Positions 52,632-61,366 of a stretch of 64,000 nt of DNA are shown here, one piece after another; position 1 is the stretch's first letter, and each line of letters begins with the position of its first letter. This DNA is from Chryseobacterium sp. H1D6B (GTDB lineage Bacteria; Bacteroidota; Bacteroidia; Flavobacteriales; Weeksellaceae). Both the position numbers and the translations under genes were made by a program. The DNA is taken from the NCBI RefSeq assembly GCF_029892445.1, contig NZ_JARXVJ010000001.1:310001-374000 (forward strand), written 5' to 3'. The notes beneath the pieces are model-generated. The model saw only the letters and a list, made by a program, of their open reading frames with translations. It searched no databases and had not been told where the DNA came from.

Positions 52632-55600
52632 ATGACTAATAACTACCTTTTAAAGGGATCTGTAATTGCCTCTTTTTTTCTTCAGGGCGGGCTTTTCGGA
52701 CAGACTCTTATCCATTATTGGAATTTTAATAATAATGCTTCTGCAGCCGCTATTACAGCTCCTACTTCTACACTGATAAACGGCTCGCTTACTGCAGCTG
52801 CAGGAGGAACAAGCCAGATAGATTTTGCGGGAGGAACAGGACAGAACTTCAATATTCAAAATTTAAATGCTAGAAACAGTGATGTTTCAGGAACGCATTT
52901 AAGATTCAATAATCCTATCGGCGGCAGTCTTCAGTTCTCACTGCCGACTACAGGATATAATAATGTAGTTGTAAAATTTACCACGAGAAGATCAGGTTCC
53001 GGAGCAGGAACTCAGACATGGTACTATTCTACAGACGGAGCTACTTTCATACAATATCAGACGGTAACGCCTCAGGATGCCGACCCGCAGCTGGTAAGTT
53101 TTGATTTTTCAAGTATTTCAGGTGTTTCCAATAATCCTAATTTTAAACTGAAAGTTGAGTTTGCTGCCGGTTCAGGAGGAACTGTCGGAAACAACCGTTT
53201 TGATAACTTCACAGTAGACGCTGCCGCAACAGGAGGTATTGATACTACGCCGCCCACAGTAACTTATTTACCTGTCAACAACACAAATAATGCCTCCACT
53301 GCAGTCAATCCTACTATTTCATTCAATGAAAATGTAAGGTTAACTGACAATACTGCGATCACCGATTCTAATGCACAAAATCTTGTTGAATTCCGTTTAG
53401 GGAGTTCTTCAGGCACACAAGTTCCCTTTACTACTACCTTTACTAACAATAAAATCACAGTGATCCCGACTGCTGGTTTAGTTCCTAATCAAGCGTATTA
53501 TTTAGCTTTAAAACCAAATACTGTTGAAGATTACAGTGACAACGGCATCACTGCTGCTGCATCAACTATTTTTACAACAGGCGGAACAACAATTTCTTTA
53601 GAGAAAAACTTTATCAAAGTCAATGAAAATGCTGGAAATTTAAGTTTTGTTATTAATGTTAATAATCCTTCAGCTTCAACCGTGAATCTGGTTGTAAAGC
53701 CGGCACCTTTCAGTACAGCTGACAGCAGTGATTTCACATTAAATAATCAGACCATCCAGATCACACCGTCTACAACGAGCTACACGGTAAATATCCCGAT
53801 TATTGATGATACACTGGAAGAACAGAGTGCTGAATACTTTGTTGTAAGTCTGGAAAATCCGGTTGGCGCCGTAATTTCAGGAGATGCTTCTTCTACGATC
53901 TATATTGTAGATAATGACAAACCGGCTCCGGTTCCTTCTCATCAGATCCAATTAAATTATATTGGAAGTTTTGATCCTTCAGGAAACAACAACAGCTCTA
54001 CAGAAATTGTAGTACATGATCCTGCAAGCCAAAAACTGTTTACTATAAGTTCTTTAACAGATATTTTTGATATTATTGATTTCAGCAATCCAGCTACTCC
54101 GGTTGTCACCAAAACCGTAAATATGGCATCTTACGGCGGGATCACAAGTATTGCTGTGAAAAACGGAATACTTGCTGTTTCTTCTCCCAATGCTGATCCT
54201 CAGCAGAACGGCTCAGTCGTTTTCTTTGATACCAATGGAAATTTCCTGAAACAGGTAAGTGTAGGAGTTCTGCCGGATATGATCACTTTTACACCGGACG
54301 GAACTAAAGTTTTAACAGCTAATGAAGGAGAACCGAACGCAAGCTACACAATAGATCCAGAAGGTTCTATCAGCATTATTGATATTTCTGGAGGAATCAA
54401 TAATGTAACTCAAAGCAGCGTAACTACTCTTAATTTTACCAATTTCAATTCTCAGGAAGCAGCTTTACTGGCAACAGGATTAAGAAAAGTAAAATCATCA
54501 AGCACTCTTTCTCAGGATTTAGAACCTGAATATATTTCAATAAGTGCAGACAGCCAGAAAGCATGGGTTACTCTTCAGGAAAACAATGGTATTGCTGAAG
54601 TTAATCTTGTAACAAAAACAATCAATAGTATCTGGGGGTTAGGTAAAAAAGATATGAGCCTTCCTGGAAATGGTTTTGATGCTTCTGATAATAATGGTGA
54701 GATTTTAATTGCTAACTGGCCTGTAAAATCTTACTATACTCCTGATGCAGTACAAACGTATAAAGTGGGAAGCACCAATTATATCGTAACAGCTAATGAA
54801 GGAGACGAAAAAGATCTTTCCGGTTTCAGTGAAAGAACGACAGTCGGGGCTAATGATTATGGTTTAGACACAGCAGTTTTCCCTAATTCATCTGTTTTAA
54901 AAGCATCCTATAATTTAGGAAGATTCAGGGTAACGAATGTCAATGGAAACACAGACGCTGATCCTCAATACGAGGAGATCAATTCAATGGGAACCCGTTC
55001 TTTCTCTATTTTCAATGCAGACACCAAACAGATCGTTTATGACAGCGGCGACAGGTTTGAAAGATATATCGCGGCTAATCACCCATTGATCTTCAACGCT
55101 GATAATGAAGCAAACGGAGCTAAAAACAGAAGCCGGGCAAAGGGTCCCGAACCTGAAGGAGTTGCTTTAGGAACAATAGCCGGGCAGACCTATGCTTTTA
55201 TCACGTTAGAAAGAACAGGAGGCGTCATGGTATACAACATCACTGATCCTAATAATGCTGTTTTTACAGATTACAAACATTCCCGTTCTACATCGGCTTA
55301 TGGAGGTGACAACGGACCGGAGGGAATTATTTATATCGCTCCTGAAAATACGACTACCAATAAAGGATATGTGATCATTGCTAACGAGATCAGCGGCACA
55401 TTATCGATGTATGAAGTGGCTGCTCCTACCTTAGCAACCGGCGAAACCAAGTCTGAAAAAGCGACCTTCAACATATTCCCGAACCCAGCAGCAAAAGGAA
55501 ATACTTTATATTTCAACAGGGCGCAAGATTACGAATTATATGATATGTCCGGAAAATTACTCGGAAAAGAGAAAAATGCTTTAACTATCAACACTTCTCA

Positions 55601-55667
55601 ACTTTCCACCGGCGTTTATCTGATTAAAACTTCAGAAGGCCACATCAAAAGGGTTATCGTAAAGTAG
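52632..55667 (+). CDS. T9SS-secreted choice-of-anchor I protein (multidomain exoprotein)
   Basis: A 1011-residue secreted protein. Order: signal peptide (1-~23), a beta-sandwich (24-195), an SbsA-type Ig-like domain (200-315, DTTPPTVTYLPVNN ... VPNQAYYLALKPN), a Calx-beta domain (320-430, ISLEKNFIKVNENAGNLSFVINV ... IIDDTLEEQSAEYFVVSLENP), a choice-of-anchor I beta-propeller (440-930, HQIQLNYIGSFDPSG ... ILTANEGEPN/IVTANEGDEKDLSG) of the alkaline-phosphatase-like secreted family, and a C-terminal type A T9SS sorting domain (~940-1011, FNIFPNPAAKGNTLYFN ... LSTGVYLIKTSEG). The function of choice-of-anchor I proteins is not settled. Confidence 0.9.
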   Translation: MTNNYLLKGSVIASFFLQGGLFGQTLIHYWNFNNNASAAAITAPTSTLINGSLTAAAGGTSQIDFAGGTGQNFNIQNLNARNSDVSGTHLRFNNPIGGSLQFSLPTTGYNNVVVKFTTRRSGSGAGTQTWYYSTDGATFIQYQTVTPQDADPQLVSFDFSSISGVSNNPNFKLKVEFAAGSGGTVGNNRFDNFTVDAAATGGIDTTPPTVTYLPVNNTNNASTAVNPTISFNENVRLTDNTAITDSNAQNLVEFRLGSSSGTQVPFTTTFTNNKITVIPTAGLVPNQAYYLALKPNTVEDYSDNGITAAASTIFTTGGTTISLEKNFIKVNENAGNLSFVINVNNPSASTVNLVVKPAPFSTADSSDFTLNNQTIQITPSTTSYTVNIPIIDDTLEEQSAEYFVVSLENPVGAVISGDASSTIYIVDNDKPAPVPSHQIQLNYIGSFDPSGNNNSSTEIVVHDPASQKLFTISSLTDIFDIIDFSNPATPVVTKTVNMASYGGITSIAVKNGILAVSSPNADPQQNGSVVFFDTNGNFLKQVSVGVLPDMITFTPDGTKVLTANEGEPNASYTIDPEGSISIIDISGGINNVTQSSVTTLNFTNFNSQEAALLATGLRKVKSSSTLSQDLEPEYISISADSQKAWVTLQENNGIAEVNLVTKTINSIWGLGKKDMSLPGNGFDASDNNGEILIANWPVKSYYTPDAVQTYKVGSTNYIVTANEGDEKDLSGFSERTTVGANDYGLDTAVFPNSSVLKASYNLGRFRVTNVNGNTDADPQYEEINSMGTRSFSIFNADTKQIVYDSGDRFERYIAANHPLIFNADNEANGAKNRSRAKGPEPEGVALGTIAGQTYAFITLERTGGVMVYNITDPNNAVFTDYKHSRSTSAYGGDNGPEGIIYIAPENTTTNKGYVIIANEISGTLSMYEVAAPTLATGETKSEKATFNIFPNPAAKGNTLYFNRAQDYELYDMSGKLLGKEKNALTINTSQLSTGVYLIKTSEGHIKRVIVK

Positions 55668-55693
55668 AATATATTATTTAGTTGATTTCAAAA

Positions 55694-55724
55694 TGAGCCT
55701 CAGATTTTCTGGGGCTTTTTTGTT
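55694..55724 (+). terminator. Terminator after the choice-of-anchor I gene
   Basis: AGCCTCAG (55696-55703) pairs with CTGGGGCT (55709-55716), with one T-G wobble, and a T-run follows. Confidence 0.75.
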
Positions 55725-55845
55725 GTTAAAAAGTACATTTAATCCGCACAAACTATGAATTACATACTCATTTTCAATAACATAAGTTAGAAAAACCATA
55801 AAAGAATCAATTACAATTCGTAAATTCATAAAAAAATCAAAAACA

Positions 55846-56607
55846 ATGAAAAAAATTACTATCCTTCCTTTATTTACATTATTTCTTTTTACAGCCAAGG
55901 CACAGCAGGGCAGTATAGGGATTGGAACTACATCGCCAAATTCTTCTGCAGTCCTTGATGTAACAGCATCAAATAAAGGACTTAAACTTCCAGTTATTTC
56001 ATTATCCTCTACAGCAGATGTTACAGCTGTCACCACTCCAAAAACAGGCTTTATCATCTATAATACTGCCGTTGCAGGCTCTGGAATGACGGCCGTAGAC
56101 AGAGGCTTATATGCATTTAACGGAACTGCCTGGGAAAAAATGCTTACCAAAGCAAATGTAGTCACAGAGGTTGAAAAAATCCCTTTTATTACTCCTGTTT
56201 TTGCAGCAAGTAACATCGGTACTTCTTCCAGCATTACCGCAGGAACGAATACAAGTCTCACGTTCAATACATTGTACCAGAATCTCCCGGCAGGAGCCCA
56301 AGGAGCAGCCGGAGCATATACCGGATATACTATCCAGCAGACCGGAATGTATGTTGTTTCATACGCTGTAGATACCAGGAATACCGCTGGAGACGTTAAT
56401 GGAAATACCTTTGTGACCGTGCAGAAAAACGGGGCAACTGTATGTACTTACGGAATGGAAAGAGATTACCAGTTTGCGGGAATATCCAGTACATGTGCAT
56501 TAGGACTTTCTACGGGAGATGTTATCCGCTTCATGGTTCAATCAAATGGAGCTGACTATCAAATAGCAAATACCAATGTTTCAATTTCCAAAATATTAAA
56601 TAATTAA
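55846..56607 (+). CDS. Secreted jelly-roll surface protein, tandem copy 1
   Basis: A 253-residue secreted protein with signal peptide MKKITILPLFTLFLFTAKAQ. Immediately after it comes GSIGIGTTSPNSSAVLDVTASNKGLKLPVISL, a beta segment shared with the two following genes. The last ~130 residues (TIQQTGMYVVSYAVDTRN ... FVTVQKNGATVCTYGM ... LSTGDVIRFMVQSNG ... ISKILNN) look like a C1q/TNF jelly roll. Such proteins often carry trimeric adhesin or receptor folds. No T9SS domain is visible. Function is unknown. Confidence 0.7.
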   Translation: MKKITILPLFTLFLFTAKAQQGSIGIGTTSPNSSAVLDVTASNKGLKLPVISLSSTADVTAVTTPKTGFIIYNTAVAGSGMTAVDRGLYAFNGTAWEKMLTKANVVTEVEKIPFITPVFAASNIGTSSSITAGTNTSLTFNTLYQNLPAGAQGAAGAYTGYTIQQTGMYVVSYAVDTRNTAGDVNGNTFVTVQKNGATVCTYGMERDYQFAGISSTCALGLSTGDVIRFMVQSNGADYQIANTNVSISKILNN

Positions 56608-56609
56608 TT

Positions 56610-57362
56610 ATGAGAACTTATCTTTTCTACGCATTGATTCTGATTTTCTCTTCCGAATTATATTTTGGACAAGTAGTAATAGGATCAACCAATATATCAG
56701 CGGGAGCAATTTTAAAATTGGATACCAACAGCAAAGCTCTCAGAATTCCCCGTTTATCTGTGACCAATAGAACCAGCACAACTACACCTATACCATCACC
56801 TGCCCTAGGAGTAATGATTTATAATACCAATATGGATATTACCAATGATATCACACCCTCCATTACATACTGGGCCAGTGATAACAGATACCATTCTCAA
56901 ACAACGCCTACCGCTACAGAAAACATTATTTCTTCAGCACAAATTCCACTTTTAATTTTTACAGCTGCAATAGGACAAAAACCATATACAGCTTTAGGAA
57001 GCAGTGCAGGAGGAAGCTATACTACAGTTGCATTAACGTCTTCTGAAATACTCGTTGACAAATATTTTGGATGGAATAGTGGAACGAATCAATATAAAGT
57101 CCCATCTACAGGTACCTATGTTGTTGAATTTATATCTGAAATGTCAAATTCTACCAATACTGGGGGAACAAGTGTCAATAGATTATTAAAAAACGGCACC
57201 AGTATCATTGCTATTGCCGGGAGATTTGTAATTAATAGAATGTATACCACCTTAATCAGTACACAAAATTTTACGGCTAATGATCTTATTACATTCCAGT
57301 ATATATTTACCGCAAATAGCTATAGAATAGAATCAGGAACAATCAATATTTATAAATACTAA
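56610..57362 (+). CDS. Secreted jelly-roll surface protein, tandem copy 2
   Basis: A 250-residue paralogue of copy 1, separated by 2 bp. Signal peptide MRTYLFYALILIFSSELYFG. It keeps the post-signal beta motif (VVIGSTNISAGAILKLDTNSKALRIPRLSVTNR) but lacks GIGTxxP. The C-terminal ~120 residues (KVPSTGTYVVEFISEMSNS ... NRLLKNGTSIIAIAGR ... FTANDLITFQYIFTANSYRI) are again jelly-roll-like. Probably co-transcribed with its neighbours. Confidence 0.68.
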   Translation: MRTYLFYALILIFSSELYFGQVVIGSTNISAGAILKLDTNSKALRIPRLSVTNRTSTTTPIPSPALGVMIYNTNMDITNDITPSITYWASDNRYHSQTTPTATENIISSAQIPLLIFTAAIGQKPYTALGSSAGGSYTTVALTSSEILVDKYFGWNSGTNQYKVPSTGTYVVEFISEMSNSTNTGGTSVNRLLKNGTSIIAIAGRFVINRMYTTLISTQNFTANDLITFQYIFTANSYRIESGTINIYKY

Positions 57363-57365
57363 AAT

Positions 57366-58160
57366 ATGAACACAAAATATACACTACTCTATATCTTGAT
57401 CTTTGTTATAAGCTTTACAACCAAGGCTCAAGTAGGCATAGGTACATTAACTCCTGATACGAGTACAATTCTGGATCTGGCAAGTTCCAATAAAGGATTA
57501 TTAATTCCCCGTGTACAGCTCTCAGGAACCAATGATACCACAACTGTAAGTGTTGCATCATCTTCCGGCTCACCTGATCAGGGGATGCTGGTCTACAACC
57601 TTTTAAATGCAGGCATTTCCCCTAACAATGTTCTTCAGGATACATTTTATATATGGACAGGTACAGCATGGGAAGCAATAGGTGAAGTCGCGGATACGCG
57701 TACAGAAATCAATAACAGGAATACTACCCAGATACTATTTGCAGGAAGTCCTGCGGCTTCTACCATAGCATATACCCCTGCGGCCTACACCACATGGACG
57801 ACGATGAATTTTTCTACAGAAATTGCAGACAATGGAAATGTTCATAATAATGGGACTTTTACAGCGCCAGCCACAGGCTTATATTCTTTTTCAGGAATTA
57901 TTCAGCTGAGCATTTCTGTAACAGGAGGAACTGCTAAAACCTTCGGAGCACAAATTATAAATACCACAACATCTACTGTATTAGCAACTTCCTATTTCGG
58001 GACAGGCGGAGGCGGAAGCGGAGGCAGTATGCCTATATTTTGGATGGGTGTTCTTACCGCAGGAACCCAAGTGCAGATTCAATATAGAATGAGAGATACT
58101 GCCGCCAGTAACATGAGCGTAAGTACAAATTCCAATATTTCAATGAGAAAGCATTTTTAA
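57366..58160 (+). CDS. Secreted jelly-roll surface protein, tandem copy 3
   Basis: A 264-residue paralogue, 3 bp after copy 2. Signal peptide MNTKYTLLYILIFVISFTTKA, then QVGIGTLTPDTSTILDLASSNKGLLIPRVQLSG, very like copy 1. The C-terminal half (FTAPATGLYSFSGIIQLSISV ... PIFWMGVLTAGTQVQIQYRMRD) is a jelly roll. A Gly-rich loop (GTGGGGSGGS) interrupts it. A strong terminator follows. Confidence 0.7.
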   Translation: MNTKYTLLYILIFVISFTTKAQVGIGTLTPDTSTILDLASSNKGLLIPRVQLSGTNDTTTVSVASSSGSPDQGMLVYNLLNAGISPNNVLQDTFYIWTGTAWEAIGEVADTRTEINNRNTTQILFAGSPAASTIAYTPAAYTTWTTMNFSTEIADNGNVHNNGTFTAPATGLYSFSGIIQLSISVTGGTAKTFGAQIINTTTSTVLATSYFGTGGGGSGGSMPIFWMGVLTAGTQVQIQYRMRDTAASNMSVSTNSNISMRKHF

Positions 58161-58223
58161 TTAAAAATATTAGAATCAATATCATAAGAAATATACCGTC
58201 TAGAAACCTCAATTATTTTTAAT

Positions 58224-58253
58224 AAAAAAACCGGAATTTTTCCGGTTTTTTTA
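58224..58253. terminator. Bidirectional terminator
   Basis: AAACCGGAA (58228-58236) pairs with TTCCGGTTT (58240-58248), 3-base loop, A-run before and T-run after. It divides the jelly-roll operon from the flotillin operon. Confidence 0.88.
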
Positions 58254-58273
58254 TTGCTTTATATTTTAATGAA

Positions 58274-59866
58274 TTATGCTTTTGGCTTCTCATCCTCCGG
58301 ATTGCTCGATGGAATATCATTGTTTGTCATATCTTCAAAATTCTTTTTCTCTTTTTTCTCTATGATTTTCACGATCTCCTTCTGTACTTCTTCAGGTTTT
58401 CCCTTCAGATAATCAGGAAGATTAAGACCTGCCATATTGAATAAATCATTCAAAGGAGGTACAGATTTCATCATTCCGGAAACAAAATTAGCGGTAGAAG
58501 TATTACCATCCTGTCCGTTTCCACTGTCCCAGACTGTAATTTTATCGATTTTAATATTTTTAACAGCCTCCACCTGTGTTTTAACCAGCTCCGGAAGTTT
58601 TTCAATAAGCAGTAACTGGAAAGCGCTATTGGTATCACCGCCTGCAGCCTGGATGATCTTATCGTATCCTTCTGCTTGTTTAGTCAAAATTTCATACAGC
58701 CCTTTTGCCTCAGCTTCCATTTTAGCAAAGATAGCATCTGCTTCCCCTTTTGCCTGTAATCTTATTTTTTCAGCTTCTGCCTGAGCATCGATAATTGCTT
58801 TTTGTTTTGCAATTTCTGCATGCACCACAATATTAGCCTGCTGGGTAGAACGTTCTCTTTCTGCCCTCGCAGATTCTGCTTTCTGCTCAGCAAGGTAAGA
58901 TTCTTCCAAAGATCTTGCTGCCTGTACTTTTTCTGCAGCAGTAGCGATTCTTAAAGCTTCTGCTTCTTTTTCTCTTCTTTCGGCATCAGAGTTGGCAATA
59001 GTAATTTTAGCTTCATTTTCCCCTTTTACAGCAATAGAATTGGCTAAAGAAGTTGCAATACGCGCTTCTTTTGCGGCTTCAGCCTTACCGATCGCTTCAT
59101 CTTTACCCGCTGCTGCAATACTAACCTCTCTGTCTTTTTGTGTGATGGCAATTTTTACATCCCGGTCTCTTTGAGTTTCTGCAATCTGGGTATCTTTTTC
59201 TCTGTCAGCAATCGCTTTACCTGTTTCTCCAATTTTTGTCTGCTCAGCAACACTGATGATCGCTTCGTTAATTGCTTTTGCGGCCGCTTCTTTTCCTAAC
59301 GCTTCGATATATCCTGATTCATCTCTGATATCCGTAACGTTGACGTTAATTAATTTCAGGCCTATTTTCTTTAATTCGTTATCAACGTTTTTAGAAATAT
59401 TATCTAAAAATTTATCTCTGTCTGAATTGATTTCTTCAATTGTCATTGTTGCGATTACCAAACGCAGCTGTCCAAAAAGTATATCTTTAGAAAGCTCCTG
59501 AATCTGCTCCGGAACAAGCCCTAACAGACGTTCTGCTGCATTTCCCATAGAATCCGGTTCTGTAGAAATGGCAATGGTAAAGCGACAGGGCACATCCACA
59601 CGGATGTTCTGTCTTGAGAGTGCATTAGTAAGATTAGCCTCAATAGAAATCGGCTTTAAATCAAGATAGGCATAATCCTGGATAACCGGCCATACAAAAG
59701 CACCGCCTCCATGAATACATTTGGCAGAACTGCCTCCTGTTTTACCATAAATTACTAAGATCTTATCCGAAGGACATCTTTTGTACCTTGAAATCAAGGC
59801 TAAAAATGTGACGAATAGTACAAATACAATGACTACAATGAGTATTAATGTTCCTGGTATTGCCAT
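58274..59866 (-). CDS. Flotillin-family SPFH protein
   Basis: A 530-residue membrane scaffold protein. A single N-terminal transmembrane helix (GTLILIVVIVFVLFVTFLALI) is followed by the SPFH/band-7 domain (YGKTGGSSAKCIHGGGAFVWPVIQDYAYLDLKPISI), then a long Glu/Ala-rich coiled coil with repeated EAxxKA patterns (~195-425), and a C-terminal flotillin segment ending in charged residues. It is the prokaryotic counterpart of flotillin/YqfA that marks membrane microdomains. The NfeD-like gene precedes it by 28 bp, the standard pairing. Confidence 0.92.
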   Translation of the reverse strand: MAIPGTLILIVVIVFVLFVTFLALISRYKRCPSDKILVIYGKTGGSSAKCIHGGGAFVWPVIQDYAYLDLKPISIEANLTNALSRQNIRVDVPCRFTIAISTEPDSMGNAAERLLGLVPEQIQELSKDILFGQLRLVIATMTIEEINSDRDKFLDNISKNVDNELKKIGLKLINVNVTDIRDESGYIEALGKEAAAKAINEAIISVAEQTKIGETGKAIADREKDTQIAETQRDRDVKIAITQKDREVSIAAAGKDEAIGKAEAAKEARIATSLANSIAVKGENEAKITIANSDAERREKEAEALRIATAAEKVQAARSLEESYLAEQKAESARAERERSTQQANIVVHAEIAKQKAIIDAQAEAEKIRLQAKGEADAIFAKMEAEAKGLYEILTKQAEGYDKIIQAAGGDTNSAFQLLLIEKLPELVKTQVEAVKNIKIDKITVWDSGNGQDGNTSTANFVSGMMKSVPPLNDLFNMAGLNLPDYLKGKPEEVQKEIVKIIEKKEKKNFEDMTNNDIPSSNPEDEKPKA

Positions 59867-59894
59867 AAATAAGGGATAAATATGTTATAATAGA

Positions 59895-60461
59895 TTAAAT
59901 TTTTGCTACAACAATTGTTTTGTCATAAATATAAATCACTCTCACGGAATGACTTGACGGAATATTTTCTTCAGCTTCGGTCATCGCCTGAAGTTCGTGA
60001 TTCGCTCCTTTTACAGATATTAAAATCTTCCCTTTACCGCTCATATTGGCAGGAATGGTAAGATAAACCTCTCCTACTTTTCCAATTAAATCATCCATCT
60101 TAAAAGTATTATCTTCTGTAAGTTTTACGATCTGCAGGATTAAAAAGAAAAATAAAACCACAAAACCTATCCCAATTAATACAGCCAGGAAAATCAAAAG
60201 CATCTTACTTTCAACTGCATCATAAAAGGCAACACCGCCCCATCCAAATCCTAAAAGGAAATTGATAAGATTTCTCAAAGAAAACAACTGAAAAGGAGTA
60301 TCGTGATGAACATCTCCGCTAAAATCTGTATTTAGATCACCGCTATGATGGCCTCCGATAAAAGTAAGAACAGTTTGAACTAAGAAGACTAAACTCGTTA
60401 CCAAGGCAATATACCAAAACCCTTGATGAAGAGAATCCAGATGTTGGAGAAATTCAAACAT
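59895..60461 (-). CDS. NfeD-like membrane protein
   Basis: A 188-residue protein with three or four helices (WYIALVTSLVFLVQTVLTFIG; FQLFSLRNLINFLLGFGWGGVAFY; MLLIFLAVLIGIGFVVLFFFLILQIV) and a C-terminal beta-barrel of the NfeD OB type (MDDLIGKVGEVYLTIPANMSGKGKILISVKGANHELQAMT ... SHSVRVIYIYDKTIVV). It pairs with the flotillin gene in one transcript and probably helps organise or degrade proteins at its microdomains. Confidence 0.85.
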   Translation of the reverse strand: MFEFLQHLDSLHQGFWYIALVTSLVFLVQTVLTFIGGHHSGDLNTDFSGDVHHDTPFQLFSLRNLINFLLGFGWGGVAFYDAVESKMLLIFLAVLIGIGFVVLFFFLILQIVKLTEDNTFKMDDLIGKVGEVYLTIPANMSGKGKILISVKGANHELQAMTEAEENIPSSHSVRVIYIYDKTIVVAKI

Positions 60462-60639
60462 AATTTTTGCGTTTTCTCAAATATAGTCAAAAAAGCTGAT
60501 ATTTTAAATTAAAAACAGCAAAAAAGATGTCATTTTCCTCAAAAATACCCTTTTTTATTTCAAAATTATTAACTTATAAATTGTAAATAAGTGTCTAAGA
60601 AGCATAAATTTTGATAACTGCGCCGCTTTACTACTGCCT

Positions 60640-61016
60640 ATGAAAAACATTTTTACTATTGCCGCTGTTATAGCTGCTTTTTACACCACTCTCAATGCCC
60701 AAACCTATACCGGGCAAATAAATGGTATTATGTTGGCGAAATACAACCTTTCCGCCTCTACTTTATCAACCAGCGAAACTCAATCTGAAACCTCAATTTC
60801 GTTTGAAAATTCTGCCGGATCAAATTTAGTTTATATTTCAAAAAGAGAAAGGAAGCAGGATCGAGCTTTATTCTACAGACGGAATGCTGTTGAAGACCTT
60901 ACGCAAAAATAGTACTGATATTTCCGATGTAACGAAAAGAATTTATATTTACGAACTGAGTTTAATAATGGAAAAATTATCAAAGAAGCTGATCAAAAAT
61001 TAATCATCATAAAAAA
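60640..61016 (+). pseudogene. Frameshifted small T9SS-type secreted protein
   Basis: The first frame encodes a signal peptide (MKNIFTIAAVIAAFYTTLNA) and a protein segment up to about base 60,840, then ends at a TAG at 60910-60912. The plus-one frame continues with coding-like sequence from about 60,850 (GSRIELYSTDGMLLKTLRKN then DISDVTKRIYIYEL), and the original frame resumes at about 60,958 (EFNNGKIIKEADQKLIIIKK). Joined, these read like a T9SS C-terminal sorting domain. Two compensating indels, or one sequencing error pair near short A-runs, explain it. The precise 3' end is uncertain because the terminator begins at ~61,012. Confidence 0.5.
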
Positions 61017-61046
61017 AGACAGGCTTAAAAGCCTGTCTTTAAAAAA
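61010..61046. terminator. Bidirectional terminator
   Basis: A perfect 12-bp stem, AAAGACAGGCTT (61015-61026) with AAGCCTGTCTTT (61029-61040), A-runs and T-rich sequence on both sides. It terminates the nfu/mrp transcript from the minus strand. Confidence 0.88.
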
Positions 61047-61065
61047 TTTATCTATTTCTATTTTT

Positions 61066-61314
61066 TTAATCTACATTGACCACTTTTTGAATTTCTGGTG
61101 CATGTTGTTTAATGGTAGTTTCTACTCCAAGCTTAAGAGTTGAAAAATTTACCGCACATCCTGAACAGTTTCCTAAAAGTTTTACATAAACTACATTATC
61201 CTTCACATCAATAAGTTCAATATCTCCACCATCTTTGTTAAGGAACGGACGAATGCTATCTAAACCTTCCATTACTTTTGTTACGGTTTCTTCGTGTGTT
61301 ATATTTGTATTCAT
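61066..61314 (-). CDS. Nfu-type Fe-S scaffold/carrier (NifU C-terminal domain)
   Basis: An 82-residue protein consisting solely of the NifU_C domain: MEGLDSIRPFLNKDGGDIELIDVKDNVVYVKLLGNCSGCAVNFSTLKLGVETTI. The CSGC pair is the Fe-S-binding CxxC. It lies 52 bp after mrp on the same strand, so it is probably co-transcribed with it and supplies the cluster-binding cysteines for the pair. Confidence 0.92.
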   Translation of the reverse strand: MNTNITHEETVTKVMEGLDSIRPFLNKDGGDIELIDVKDNVVYVKLLGNCSGCAVNFSTLKLGVETTIKQHAPEIQKVVNVD

Positions 61315-61366
61315 ATTTTTTTTCTATTCGATTCGGTCTTTCAAAAATTTAATTTGAAATATAAAA

